Source: Bifidobacterium saimiriisciurei
GTDB taxonomy: Bacteria; Actinomycetota; Actinomycetes; Actinomycetales; Bifidobacteriaceae
NCBI RefSeq assembly: GCF_010667655.1
Contig: NZ_WHZU01000005.1
Location: 62,001 to 126,000, forward strand
Length of the DNA stretch: 64,000 nucleotides
Direction of reading: 5' to 3'
Positions 25,889 to 34,058 of the stretch are shown here, piece by piece. A model generated the notes under the pieces. The model was not told where the DNA came from and did not search any database. It saw nothing but the letters and a program-made list of their open reading frames with translations. Positions within the stretch are counted from its first letter, which is position 1; each line of letters starts with the position of its first letter. Position numbers and translations under genes: made by a program.

Positions 25889-27148
25889 TCAGTGGAAGAG
25901 GTTCCTGAGATACGGCATCATCGTGTTCATGAGATTGACGCCGTTCGGACCGTAGAAGACCGGCACGTCGGGCACGGGTGCCGGCACGACCGGCCCGGTG
26001 ACCCGCTGCGGCAGCGACCGGCCCATGTCGCGCGGACTGAGCTGGCGGATGCCGATGGCGATCACACGGCCCTTGTAGCGCTGTGCGATGGTGGCGTACG
26101 TGCTCGGGTCCTTCTGGCCGTCGTCGCCGAGGAGGATGAACCGCATTTCGGGGAAGTCGGCCATGAGCTGCTCGACGAACTCCAGCTTGTGCTGCACGCC
26201 GGAGGGGATGAACGTCTTCGGACGCGGGTCGAGGTCGCGCAGCAGCAGCGGGCCTTCGGGGAACCCGTGGTATTCGATGAAGTGGCGGATGGAGCTCTCC
26301 ACGTTCCACGGCGAGGTCGACAGGTAGAAGAACGGGGCGTCGGGGAACAGCTCGCGCAGCTTGGAGTAGAACACCGACATCGAGGGCACCGACATGCGCT
26401 TGCGCGGGTTGAGGAACAGCATGTTGAACACGGCCCGCCACAGCGTGGGCACCTGCGTGACCATCACCGTGTCGTCGATGTCGGAGATGATGCCGACCTT
26501 CGCGTCGGCCGGGATCGTATACAGCGTGGAGTGCACCGGATGGCGGCGGTCCACCGTGTAGGAGACGTCATGCCTGCCGGGCGTCAGCTCGCGCTCGGCC
26601 ACGAGGTCGAGATAGCCCTGCGAATCGGAGACGGCGAATTCGCTGCCCTGCTCGCGGGCGCTGTCGAATTTGTCGTACTGTTCGGAATCCCCCACCTGCA
26701 CGGTGACCAGGGGGATGGAGTCGATGCTGATCTTCACCTGCGTCTCGGCGGCGGGGACCATGAACGCGGCGCGGATGCCGCGTGTGACCAGACCGGCGGT
26801 GCGCTGCTCGGGAGCGTATACGGTGCGGCAGATCAGCCGCGAATACGCGCCGGTGCCATAGCCCACATACGGCTCCACGCGCGGATACCATCCCAGACGC
26901 CGTGCGATGGCCGTGGAGAACAGGCTCCACAGGCCGAACGTGTGGGTCACGGCGCGGCGTGTGGCGCGCACGGCCAACGGCTTGAAGTCGATCTGCTCGC
27001 GACGGCTCGCCGTGTCGAAGTTCGACGTGGACGGCTGCGCGACGATCGGGGTCTCGGCCTCGACGGCCGTGTCGGGAGCGGAATCGGCGTCGGCCGCCGT
27101 CCCGCGACCGGAGGGAGCATGGGAATGGATGGAATGGGAATCGACCAT
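25889..27148 (-). CDS. DUF2183/App1-type phosphatase-domain protein
   Basis: A protein of about 419 residues with the phosphatidate phosphatase APP1 catalytic domain (DUF2183, HAD-like). Seen: VGIISDIDDTVMVTQVP, where the DxDDT is the phosphatase motif, PDAPFFYLSTSPWNVESSI, and FILLGDDGQKDPSTYATIAQ. The middle (about 110-200) forms a beta-rich N-domain with SDSQGYLDL. It may dephosphorylate a lipid; no substrate is shown. The N-terminus is Ala/Asp-rich and poorly conserved. ATG at 27148 follows AAGG; an in-frame TTG at 27154 is less likely. It follows gcvH after about 78 bases that hold a hairpin. Confidence 0.85.
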   Translation of the reverse strand: MVDSHSIHSHAPSGRGTAADADSAPDTAVEAETPIVAQPSTSNFDTASRREQIDFKPLAVRATRRAVTHTFGLWSLFSTAIARRLGWYPRVEPYVGYGTGAYSRLICRTVYAPEQRTAGLVTRGIRAAFMVPAAETQVKISIDSIPLVTVQVGDSEQYDKFDSAREQGSEFAVSDSQGYLDLVAERELTPGRHDVSYTVDRRHPVHSTLYTIPADAKVGIISDIDDTVMVTQVPTLWRAVFNMLFLNPRKRMSVPSMSVFYSKLRELFPDAPFFYLSTSPWNVESSIRHFIEYHGFPEGPLLLRDLDPRPKTFIPSGVQHKLEFVEQLMADFPEMRFILLGDDGQKDPSTYATIAQRYKGRVIAIGIRQLSPRDMGRSLPQRVTGPVVPAPVPDVPVFYGPNGVNLMNTMMPYLRNLFH

Positions 27149-27183
27149 GGTCAACCTTAGGTAGTCTTCGATAGTCTTGTTCT

Positions 27184-27213
27184 CGCCGCGCCGCCCGAAG
27201 GCGGGGCGCGGCG
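27184..27213 (-). terminator. GC-rich stem-loop after gcvH
   Basis: A CGCCGCGCC...GGGCGCGGCG hairpin with a small internal irregularity and a GAA loop centre, just past the gcvH stop on the minus strand. Without a T-run it may only slow transcription. Confidence 0.5.
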
Positions 27214-27226
27214 CATGGAGGCGTCC

Positions 27227-27652
27227 TTACTTGCGCAGCAGGGCGACGTATTCCTCGGCGTCCATCATGTCGGGCTCGTCGTCGTCAAGGGCGATCTTCA
27301 GCAGCCATCCCTCGCCGTACGGGTCGGAATCGACCACGGAGGGATCGTCGTATGCCTCGCGGTTGACGTACTTCACCTCGCCTGCGACGGGGCTGATCAC
27401 CGGGGAGACGGCCTTGGAGGATTCCAGCGACACGATCTCGTCGCCGGCCTCGACGCGGGTTCCCGGCTCGGGGAAGTCGATGAACACCAGGTCGCCCAGT
27501 TCCTCGGCGGCATGCTCAGTAATGCCGATGACCACGGGGTCGACGGAATCGTCGAGCCACACGTGGTCATCGGAATACTTCAGGTGCTCGGGCACTTCGA
27601 TGCTGCTGGCGGCTGCGGCCAGCTCATGGTCATAACGCTGTTCGTCAGTCAT
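27227..27652 (-). CDS. gcvH: glycine-cleavage-type H protein (lipoyl carrier)
   Basis: A 141-residue lipoyl-domain carrier. GcvH moves the methylamine of glycine on a lipoyl lysine in the glycine cleavage system. The fold is clear: HLKYSDDHVWLDDS, ITEHAAEELGDLVFIDFPE, then the lipoyl lysine in LESSKAV (Lys80), VISPVAGEVKYVN and DPYGEGWLLKIAL. No gcvT or gcvP is in the window. The gene is 24 bases after the L,D-transpeptidase stop, likely in one transcript, a strange pairing. In other Firmicutes and Actinobacteria GcvH-like proteins serve as lipoyl relay or signalling partners, so a non-glycine role is possible. Confidence 0.93.
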   Translation of the reverse strand: MTDEQRYDHELAAAASSIEVPEHLKYSDDHVWLDDSVDPVVIGITEHAAEELGDLVFIDFPEPGTRVEAGDEIVSLESSKAVSPVISPVAGEVKYVNREAYDDPSVVDSDPYGEGWLLKIALDDDEPDMMDAEEYVALLRK

Positions 27653-27676
27653 GACTCCAAGCGTACCCGCAGGCGT

Positions 27677-29278
27677 TTACCGCACGGCGCCGCTGGGCGT
27701 GCTGCCGGTCACTTCGACCATCGCGCCGATCGGCATGAAGTCGTAGACCCACTTGGCGTCCGCGACGTTCATGTTGGTGCAGCCGTGCGACTTGGGCGTG
27801 CCGCTGGCGATGCCGTCGGGGTTCCACGGGGCGCCGTGGAAGCCTTCGCCCTCGTTGTAGTAGGTGACCCACGGCACGTTCGGCGTCACGTAGTCCTCGC
27901 CGCGCATCGTCTGGCTCTCGTACTTGGTGTGCACGAAGAAGGTGCCGTTGTCGGTGGGCGTGGAGGGCTTGCCGGTGGAGACGTTGAAGGTGTTCACCAG
28001 GGTGGTGCCCTTGTAGGCGTAGGCCTTCTGCTCGCTGAGGTTGATGACCATGTGCGGGTCGCCGTTCGGCACGTCGTAGCGCACCTTGCGCGACTTGGTC
28101 TCGTACTTGACCACCTTGGCGTCGGCCTTGATGGTGCCGGAGGTGCCGTTGCGCAGCGCCGTGCACACCTGCTTGGTGGTGGCGGAGGCGTCGCTGTTGA
28201 CCTCCACGCCGTTGACGCCCTTGACGTCGGTGGTGATCACGGTGCCGGCCGTGTTGACGACGTTCTGCTCGGCGACCATCTTCTGGTTCAGGGCGTCGGG
28301 CAGCGTGCTGGACAGGTAGGAGTTGATGGCGCTCTCGTCATACGAGAGGGCGATGGTGCCCTTGGTCGGGTCCTCGTTCACCTTGATCCACGTGGCGATC
28401 TGGTCGGCGGGGATGGTGAACGTCTTGGTGTCGCCGTTCGAGATGACGAGCTGGCTCGCCAGACGCGCGTTCGCGTCGTCGGCGGCCTTCGTGGCGGTGG
28501 CGTCGCTGATTGGGGCCTTGATGGTCTCGGTGCCGATCTCGACGGACTTGGTGTCGCCGGGCTCGGCCTTGATGGCGTTGACGGCCTGCTGGACGGGGGC
28601 GATCTTCGGCGACTCGCCGTCGCGGCTGTTGGACACGACGAACTTCTTGGCGGACGAATCGTACTTGACGGTGGCGTTGACCACGCGGGAGTCCTCGCCG
28701 ATCAGCTTGTCGGAGAGGAAGGTGGTCATGGCGAGCTTGTCGCCGCTGGTCTCCAGGGAGACCGAGGTCTTGGCGAAGGGGTTGACCGTGCTGATGAAGT
28801 TCTCCTTGTTGGCGTTCATCAGGTCGTTGACGGTCTTGTCCACGTTCACGCTCACGCCGAGGTCGGTGAGCGAGGCGGTGGTCGAGGCGCCGCCCTTGAC
28901 GGTCACCTTGACAGAGGAGTTGCGCACGGCGTCGGTCACCGTGTTCTTCAGTTCGTCGGAGGTCTGGCCGGCGACGGAGATGGTGCCGAGGCGCACGCCG
29001 GGGGCGGCCTTGTCCTTGAAGTAGTACTGTCCGCCGATGATGTAGCCGGCGAATGCGGCGAGGACCACAACCAGCAGGGTAAGCGCGACGATCAGCCCGA
29101 CCGGCTTCTTCTTCGTCCTCACGGTCGCGGCGCCGTTGAACACATCACCAGACGCCGATGCCGGCAGGGGGGCCATCGTTACGGTCTGCGCCTCGTCCGG
29201 CGCAGAGGCGGACGAAAGAAAATCGAAGGACGCGCCCTGTTCGGGCCTCCCGTTCTCGAAGTTCTGTTCGTTAGTCAT
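27677..29278 (-). CDS. L,D-transpeptidase (YkuD), membrane-anchored
   Basis: A 533-residue wall enzyme that makes 3-3 crosslinks or attaches proteins to peptidoglycan. One membrane helix (about 57-83) anchors it; an Ala/Ser-rich N-terminus is inside. The extracellular stalk (about 95-390) carries repeated VanW/peptidoglycan-binding-like domains with VTVKGGASTTASLTDLGVSV and FTIPADQIATWIKV. The C-terminal YkuD domain begins at PHMVINLSEQKAYAYKG and ends with the catalytic SHGCTNM motif (Cys500). It matches typical actinobacterial L,D-transpeptidases in architecture. ATG at 29278 follows GGGAAG. The space upstream to nudC (29279-29533) has no gene. Confidence 0.92.
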   Translation of the reverse strand: MTNEQNFENGRPEQGASFDFLSSASAPDEAQTVTMAPLPASASGDVFNGAATVRTKKKPVGLIVALTLLVVVLAAFAGYIIGGQYYFKDKAAPGVRLGTISVAGQTSDELKNTVTDAVRNSSVKVTVKGGASTTASLTDLGVSVNVDKTVNDLMNANKENFISTVNPFAKTSVSLETSGDKLAMTTFLSDKLIGEDSRVVNATVKYDSSAKKFVVSNSRDGESPKIAPVQQAVNAIKAEPGDTKSVEIGTETIKAPISDATATKAADDANARLASQLVISNGDTKTFTIPADQIATWIKVNEDPTKGTIALSYDESAINSYLSSTLPDALNQKMVAEQNVVNTAGTVITTDVKGVNGVEVNSDASATTKQVCTALRNGTSGTIKADAKVVKYETKSRKVRYDVPNGDPHMVINLSEQKAYAYKGTTLVNTFNVSTGKPSTPTDNGTFFVHTKYESQTMRGEDYVTPNVPWVTYYNEGEGFHGAPWNPDGIASGTPKSHGCTNMNVADAKWVYDFMPIGAMVEVTGSTPSGAVR

Positions 29279-29533
29279 GATCTTCCCATTTCTCGTGTAT
29301 TTTCAACGTTCCCAACTATACCCGCGCAAATGACATTTCCCGAGGGCCGTAATTGTGATTAATCCGACAACGAACGCGCGGGAGAACTGTGTCCGTCGAG
29401 GGAGACCGTGTCCATTGCAGGGCACAGTGGACGATTCGCATGGCCGCCGGACACCACGTATCGAGGGCGGGGGTGCCTCGCCCCGCGACGCGGCCCCGAA
29501 GCCGGCCGCCAGACGACAATGACCTTATTGACC
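29279..29533. other. noncoding spacer between nudC and L,D-transpeptidase genes
   Basis: Roughly 255 bases with no convincing ORF. A GGGTGCCTCGCCCC-type weak hairpin at about 29468-29485 is all that is evident. It probably contains the L,D-transpeptidase promoter. Confidence 0.4.
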
Positions 29534-30607
29534 TTATTGCAGGGGCCGGCCGTACCATTCCTCGAGCATGTACCGGGCGATGGTGGCCTTGCCGGGCACC
29601 TTGATGCGCCCCATGATCATCGCGTCGGTGAACTCGTCGCGGGTGAACCACCGGGCGTCGGCCGTCTCCTCGTGGTCCACGCGGACCTCGGTGGTCAGCG
29701 CGCGGGCCTTGAACGCCATCATCAGCGAGGCGGGGAACGGCCATGGCTGGGAGCCGAGGTACTTCACCTCGCCCAGCGTGATGCCGGTCTCCTCCTTGGC
29801 CTCGCGGCGGGCGGCGTGCTCGAGGTTCTCGCCGGCCTCCACGAATCCGGCGGAGACGGAGTAGAGGTTGTCCTTCCATGCGGCGTTGTGCTGCAGGAGC
29901 AGACGGTCCGAGGAGTCCACGATGGCGGTGATGACCGCCGGCTCGATGCGCGGGAACAGGATGCGGTTGCCGTCAGAGGCGTTGGTGCAGCGCTGCGCCC
30001 ATCCGGCGAGCGCCGGCTCCACGGGCGAGCCGCAGCAGGGGCAGAAGCGCTGGCGGTTGTGCCAGATGCCGACGGTGACGGCGCTGGTGGCGAGGCCGGC
30101 GTCGCGCGAGCCGACGTGCGGCGCGAAGCCACGCAGGTCGACCCAGTCGAAGCGGGCCGCGGCCTTGCCTATCAGGGAGTCGTCGTCGCGGCCGAAGGTG
30201 TGGTCGGCGCCGAACTGGCTGCCGGGGATGTCGGAGGCGGCGCGGGTGATGTCGAGGGCCACGTAGTGCGTCTCCGGCGCGGCGCCGAGCCGGTCGGTGC
30301 CGAGGAAGATGGCGGTGACGCCGCGGTGCGCGCGCAGCTCGGCGCGCACGTAGGGGCCGGGGACCAGTGCGGGACGGATCTTCGCCACGTCGTATTCGAC
30401 CTTCGCGGCGTCGCCCTTGGGCACGGCGATGAGTCCGTTGCTGATGAGCATCACCTGGGTGGCGGTCTCGCCGAGCACGGTGTCGATGAGGCCCTCCTCG
30501 CCGCGCCGGTCGACCTCATAGTCGATGGTGCCCTGCGCCAGAGGCAGGAACGGCAGCGCCTGGGTGAGCGCCAGCGGCGAGAATACGGGGTCGATGGAAT
30601 CGGTCAT
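29534..30607 (-). CDS. nudC: NADH pyrophosphatase NudC (NUDIX)
   Basis: NudC hydrolyses NAD(H) and removes NAD caps from RNA in other bacteria. The 357-residue protein has an N-terminal NUDIX-like domain, a zinc-ribbon remnant and the catalytic domain. The NUDIX box is GFVEAGENLEHAARREAKEETGI. The ribbon is FCPCCG...RCTNA: three cysteines are present but the fourth expected one is missing, so zinc binding may be reduced or completed by another residue. YPR-like ILFPRIEPAVI follows, as in the family. It lies 64 bases after the alpha/beta hydrolase stop in the same direction. Confidence 0.88.
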   Translation of the reverse strand: MTDSIDPVFSPLALTQALPFLPLAQGTIDYEVDRRGEEGLIDTVLGETATQVMLISNGLIAVPKGDAAKVEYDVAKIRPALVPGPYVRAELRAHRGVTAIFLGTDRLGAAPETHYVALDITRAASDIPGSQFGADHTFGRDDDSLIGKAAARFDWVDLRGFAPHVGSRDAGLATSAVTVGIWHNRQRFCPCCGSPVEPALAGWAQRCTNASDGNRILFPRIEPAVITAIVDSSDRLLLQHNAAWKDNLYSVSAGFVEAGENLEHAARREAKEETGITLGEVKYLGSQPWPFPASLMMAFKARALTTEVRVDHEETADARWFTRDEFTDAMIMGRIKVPGKATIARYMLEEWYGRPLQ

Positions 30608-30671
30608 GACAATCCTTACTGCTATGTCGGCTGTGTCGTCCGCATCGTCCGCGGCGCCGACGGTCGTGGGC

Positions 30672-31550
30672 TCAGGCGCGGCGCTGGACGTCGAGGATGG
30701 CCTGCGCCACCACGTCGGGCTTTTCCACGCAGGTGAAGTGGCCGGCGTCGTCGACCACGGTGAACACGGGGTCGGTGGCGGTCATCGCCTCGGCCATGGG
30801 GCGCATGCGGTCCGGGGCGCTGGAGGGGTCGAGCGTGCCGGAGACGAGCCCGGCGGGAACGGCGATCTTCGCGAGCTGCGGGGTCTCGTCGGGGCGTCCG
30901 GCCGCCATGCGCTGGCGCCATGCCACGCCCTTGGGGTCCTGTTCGCCGATCCAGCCGCTGAACAGGTCGATGAAGCCCTGCGAGCGCTTGAGCGCGGAGT
31001 CGCCCGGCTGCGGCTTGGCGAAGTGCATGACCGGCTCGACGGTGTCGTGCGTCTCGCATTCGTCGGCGATGCGCAGGCGGTTGGCGCGGGCCTCGGGGCC
31101 GTCGCCTTCGGACTTGGTGTCGCACAGCACCACGCCGGCTACGGCTTCGGGGTGCAGGCGGTGCACCGCGAGCGTGAGGTAGCCTCCCATCGAGATGCCC
31201 ACCCATACGGCCTTGTCGTAGCCCGTGGCCTTGAGGGCCGCGACGAAGGATTCGGCCATGCGGTCCATGGCCTCGGGGTAGGCGCCGTCGGCGGCGACCG
31301 GCCCGGTCTGTTCGGCACCGGGGATGGGGCACTTGCCGGCGCCCGGCATCTCCAGCCCGTAGACGGCGAACGGCGCCGCGCCCTGTTCGTCGGCCATTGC
31401 GGCCAGACGGCCGGCGCATACGTCCCATACGCGATGGTCCACGGGGAACGCGTGCACCAGTACCACCGGCGTCGGCGAGCCTTCGACGGCGGGGACGTCG
31501 CGGTACACGGTGTTCAGAATCGTCATGGTCGCGGGGTTGTCGATGGTCAT
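30672..31550 (-). CDS. alpha/beta-fold hydrolase
   Basis: A 292-residue hydrolase of the alpha/beta superfamily with the nucleophile elbow VWVGISMGGYL (Ser120), oxyanion region VVLVHAFPVDHRVWD, VSGTLDPSS (Asp near 238) and VVDDAGHFTCVEKPD (His near 268). It resembles 3-oxoadipate enol-lactonase-type hydrolases, but that assignment alone does not prove the substrate. The gene follows the NUDIX-like gene by 31 bases and precedes nudC by 64, so the three probably form one unit. Confidence 0.85.
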   Translation of the reverse strand: MTIDNPATMTILNTVYRDVPAVEGSPTPVVLVHAFPVDHRVWDVCAGRLAAMADEQGAAPFAVYGLEMPGAGKCPIPGAEQTGPVAADGAYPEAMDRMAESFVAALKATGYDKAVWVGISMGGYLTLAVHRLHPEAVAGVVLCDTKSEGDGPEARANRLRIADECETHDTVEPVMHFAKPQPGDSALKRSQGFIDLFSGWIGEQDPKGVAWRQRMAAGRPDETPQLAKIAVPAGLVSGTLDPSSAPDRMRPMAEAMTATDPVFTVVDDAGHFTCVEKPDVVAQAILDVQRRA

Positions 31551-31581
31551 GAAGAAATCACCTCGGTATGTTCGGTTGCGT

Positions 31582-32205
31582 CTATTCGGCCCAGGCCAGC
31601 GCGCGGCGGATGATGCGGTCGTGGCCGCCGGGCATCTGCGCCAGGTAGTCGGGGCGCAGCACTTCGGCGGGACTCACCCATTCCACGTCGAGCGTCTCGT
31701 CCTGCGGCTTGCAGTCGCCGGCGATCGGCACCACATAGCACAGGGCCACGGCGTGCTGACGGGGATCGTAGAACTCGGAGACGCCGGGCGTGGGGAAGAA
31801 CTCGGCCACGGTGAACGGCTGCAGCGAGACCGGCAGGATGGGCAGCGCGATGTCGCCCAGGTCCTTGGCGATGTTGCGGGCCACGGCCTCGCGCAACGAT
31901 TCGTGGAACAGCACGCGACCGGTGATCAGCGTGCGTTCGATGGCGCTGTCGTCGCCGGCGTGCAGCAGCGTGCCGACCTTGGATATGCGGCCGAGCTCGT
32001 CGGTGCGCACGGGCACGATCTCCACATAGACGATCGGCAGCTGGCGGCGCGCACGGTCGATGTCGGAGGAGTCCAGCCATCCCGGCGGGTTGTCGTGCCC
32101 CGATCCGCGGATGAAATCGTCGGGGGTGATGTCGTCGAATTCGCCGCGACGGCGCGACGCGTCGTAGTCGCCCTCGTCGGGCACTTCGTCATTCAGCACA
32201 GGCAT
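31582..32205 (-). CDS. NUDIX-like protein (DUF4916 type)
   Basis: A 207-residue protein related to an actinobacterial NUDIX-fold family (DUF4916). It has the AVALCYVVPIAGDCKPQDETLDVEWVSPAEVL strand-loop region and SDIDRARRQLPIVYVEIVPVRTDELGRI. No complete classical NUDIX box GX5EX7REUXEEXGU is seen, so catalytic activity is doubtful. ATG at 32205 is taken over an upstream 32259. It heads a minus-strand set with the alpha/beta hydrolase and nudC. The function is unknown. Confidence 0.75.
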   Translation of the reverse strand: MPVLNDEVPDEGDYDASRRRGEFDDITPDDFIRGSGHDNPPGWLDSSDIDRARRQLPIVYVEIVPVRTDELGRISKVGTLLHAGDDSAIERTLITGRVLFHESLREAVARNIAKDLGDIALPILPVSLQPFTVAEFFPTPGVSEFYDPRQHAVALCYVVPIAGDCKPQDETLDVEWVSPAEVLRPDYLAQMPGGHDRIIRRALAWAE

Positions 32206-32369
32206 GCCCTTATTATCAGACCGCCGTATGACCTTTGCATGTCTATGCGCCGTAAGCAATAGGGTCTTGTGTCGCGGCCACGCTATGAGATGCTTATGTA
32301 CGTATGTCGTCGCCCTTGCGGCGACGCCCTTTGTTCCGTCAATCTTCCATGATCCGTTAGGGAGGCACC

Positions 32370-32702
32370 ATGGCCACGCACGAGTTGACCGCCGAGAATT
32401 TCGAAACCACCGTCAAGGAGCACCCGCTGGTGTTCATCGACTTCTGGGCCACGTGGTGCGGCCCGTGCCGCGCATTCGGCCCGATCTACGAGAAGGCCTC
32501 CGAATCCCATGACGACGTGTGGTTCACCAAGGTGGACATCGACCAGCAGCAGGGTCTGGCCGAGGCCGCCGGCATCTCCGCGGTGCCGACGCTCATCGTC
32601 CTCAAGAACGGCGAGGTGGTCTTCAAGCAGGCCGGCGCGCTGCGCGCGTCCGATCTGGACACGCTGATCGACAAGGTCAAGGAGGAGACTCCCGCGGCCT
32701 GA
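32370..32702 (+). CDS. trxA: thioredoxin
   Basis: A 110-residue thioredoxin that reduces disulfides in cytoplasmic proteins. The active site WCGPC spans Cys30-Cys33 in FIDFWATWCGPCRAFGP; VDIDQQQGLAEAAGISAVPTLIVLKNGEVV with the cis-proline is present. The ribosome site GGGAGG precedes the ATG. It is monocistronic, ending in a bulged hairpin at 32717-32752. Confidence 0.96.
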   Translation: MATHELTAENFETTVKEHPLVFIDFWATWCGPCRAFGPIYEKASESHDDVWFTKVDIDQQQGLAEAAGISAVPTLIVLKNGEVVFKQAGALRASDLDTLIDKVKEETPAA

Positions 32703-32716
32703 CGGCCATGACGATC

Positions 32717-32752
32717 ATCCGTCCGACGCGGTCGCGGTCGCGACCGTCGGAC
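32717..32752 (+). terminator. terminator after trxA
   Basis: A bulged stem CGTCCGAC/GTCGGACG with an inner CGGTCGCG/CGCGACCG, a 2-base loop, about 15 bases past the trxA stop. A TTTTTT run follows about 20 bases later. Confidence 0.7.
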
Positions 32753-32891
32753 GAATCGTCGAAATAATCTTTTTTATCACATTCGGCGCGTCGTTGTCGC
32801 ATACGGCGCGCTGATTTTTTTGCCGCCGTCATCATGGGTCGGTAAGATATGGATGTTGTGTGAGACTCTGTAGGTCTACGTAAGGAGATTC

Positions 32892-33974
32892 ATGGCAAGC
32901 CACCGCAAGGAAAAGGCTTTTATTCTCAAGCGCATCACCCGTCGTCAGTGGATTCGTCTGGGGGCGGGAGCCGCCGCCGCTGCGCTGCTGATCACCGGGG
33001 GTTTCGTCTCCCGTGACTTCTACACGAGCAACACGAACCGTACGAACACGTCGTCCATCACCTCGTATTCCGCCACGAAGAGCGACGAGGTCAACCAGTT
33101 CCAGGCCGCGTCCCGTGGCGACGCCCGCGCCGACATCAAGGCGGGCCTGCGTGGCGCCGACGCGAACACGTCCTATGTGAAGGTCGTCATCAACGGCAAC
33201 TCCCGCGTGGTGCTCGGCGAGAACTTCACCGACGTCAAGTCCGTGCTCGACCAGGGCAACATCACCCTCGAGCCCGATGACGCCGTCTCCCCCAGCCTGA
33301 CGACCAAGGTGAACGAGTCCACGGTCATCACCATCGACCGTGCCGGCTCCTCCATCGAGACCGCCGAGAAGGCCATCGCCTTCAACACCGTCGAGAAGAA
33401 GACCGACGCGCTGCCCGCCGGCACCAAGAAGGTGCAGGAGGAAGGCGAGAAGGGCATCATGCAGATGACCAACCTGGTCACCAAGGCCGGCGGCAAGGTC
33501 ACCTCCTCGAACACGCTGAGCGCATGGGTTAAGAAGGCCCCGAAGTCGAAGGTCATCCTCATCGGCACCGGCAGCACGCAGTCCGATTCCTCGTCTTCGT
33601 CGTCCTCCTCTTCCTCTTCGTCCTCGTCGTCGAGCTCCACCGGCTCCTCGAACCTGGGCACCACGGTCCCGGCCAGCGACATGCAGAAGTGGGCGCATGA
33701 CTATCTGCTCGCCAACGGCTACAGCGAGGCCGACTTCTCCGCCACCGTGTACATCATCAACCACGAGTCCGGCTGGGATCCGACCGCCACGAACCCGTCC
33801 TCCGGCGCATACGGCCTGCCACAGGCCCTGCCGGGCAGCAAGATGTCGTCCGCCGGCGCCGACTGGCAGACCAACTACCAGACGCAGCTCAAGTGGTTCC
33901 TCAGCTACTGCAACGAACGATACGGCAGCGTGCAGGGAGCCTACAACTACTGGCTCGCCAACCACAACTACTGA
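32892..33974 (+). CDS. secreted G5-domain protein with lysozyme-like C-terminus (Rpf/Apf type)
   Basis: A secreted or membrane-tethered wall protein of 360 residues. A basic start (MASHRKEKAFILKRI) leads to one hydrophobic helix (about 22-42), acting as signal/anchor. A G5-type domain is about residues 150-222 (GSSIETAEKAIAFNTVEKKTD, MQMTNLVTKAGGKV). A poly-Ser linker (about 20 Ser near 236-258) is encoded by varied TCC/TCG/TCT codons. The C-terminal domain, INHESGWDPTATNPSSGAYGLPQALPGSKM, matches lytic-transglycosylase-like resuscitation or aggregation-promoting factors; HESGWDP holds the catalytic Glu. It is followed by a 15-bp stem terminator at 34019. Confidence 0.9.
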   Translation: MASHRKEKAFILKRITRRQWIRLGAGAAAAALLITGGFVSRDFYTSNTNRTNTSSITSYSATKSDEVNQFQAASRGDARADIKAGLRGADANTSYVKVVINGNSRVVLGENFTDVKSVLDQGNITLEPDDAVSPSLTTKVNESTVITIDRAGSSIETAEKAIAFNTVEKKTDALPAGTKKVQEEGEKGIMQMTNLVTKAGGKVTSSNTLSAWVKKAPKSKVILIGTGSTQSDSSSSSSSSSSSSSSSSSTGSSNLGTTVPASDMQKWAHDYLLANGYSEADFSATVYIINHESGWDPTATNPSSGAYGLPQALPGSKMSSAGADWQTNYQTQLKWFLSYCNERYGSVQGAYNYWLANHNY

Positions 33975-34018
33975 TTCGCGCGACTCCGCGCCGATTCACG
34001 AATATCGAATCTCCGCAA

Positions 34019-34058
34019 CCGAGGTCCCGGCACTTCCCCTGAGGTGCCGGGACCTCGG
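34019..34058 (+). terminator. terminator after the G5/lysozyme-like gene
   Basis: A 15-bp perfect stem CCGAGGTCCCGGCAC/GTGCCGGGACCTCGG (34019-34033 and 34044-34058) with a 10-base loop, 45 bases past the stop. No T-run. Confidence 0.75.
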
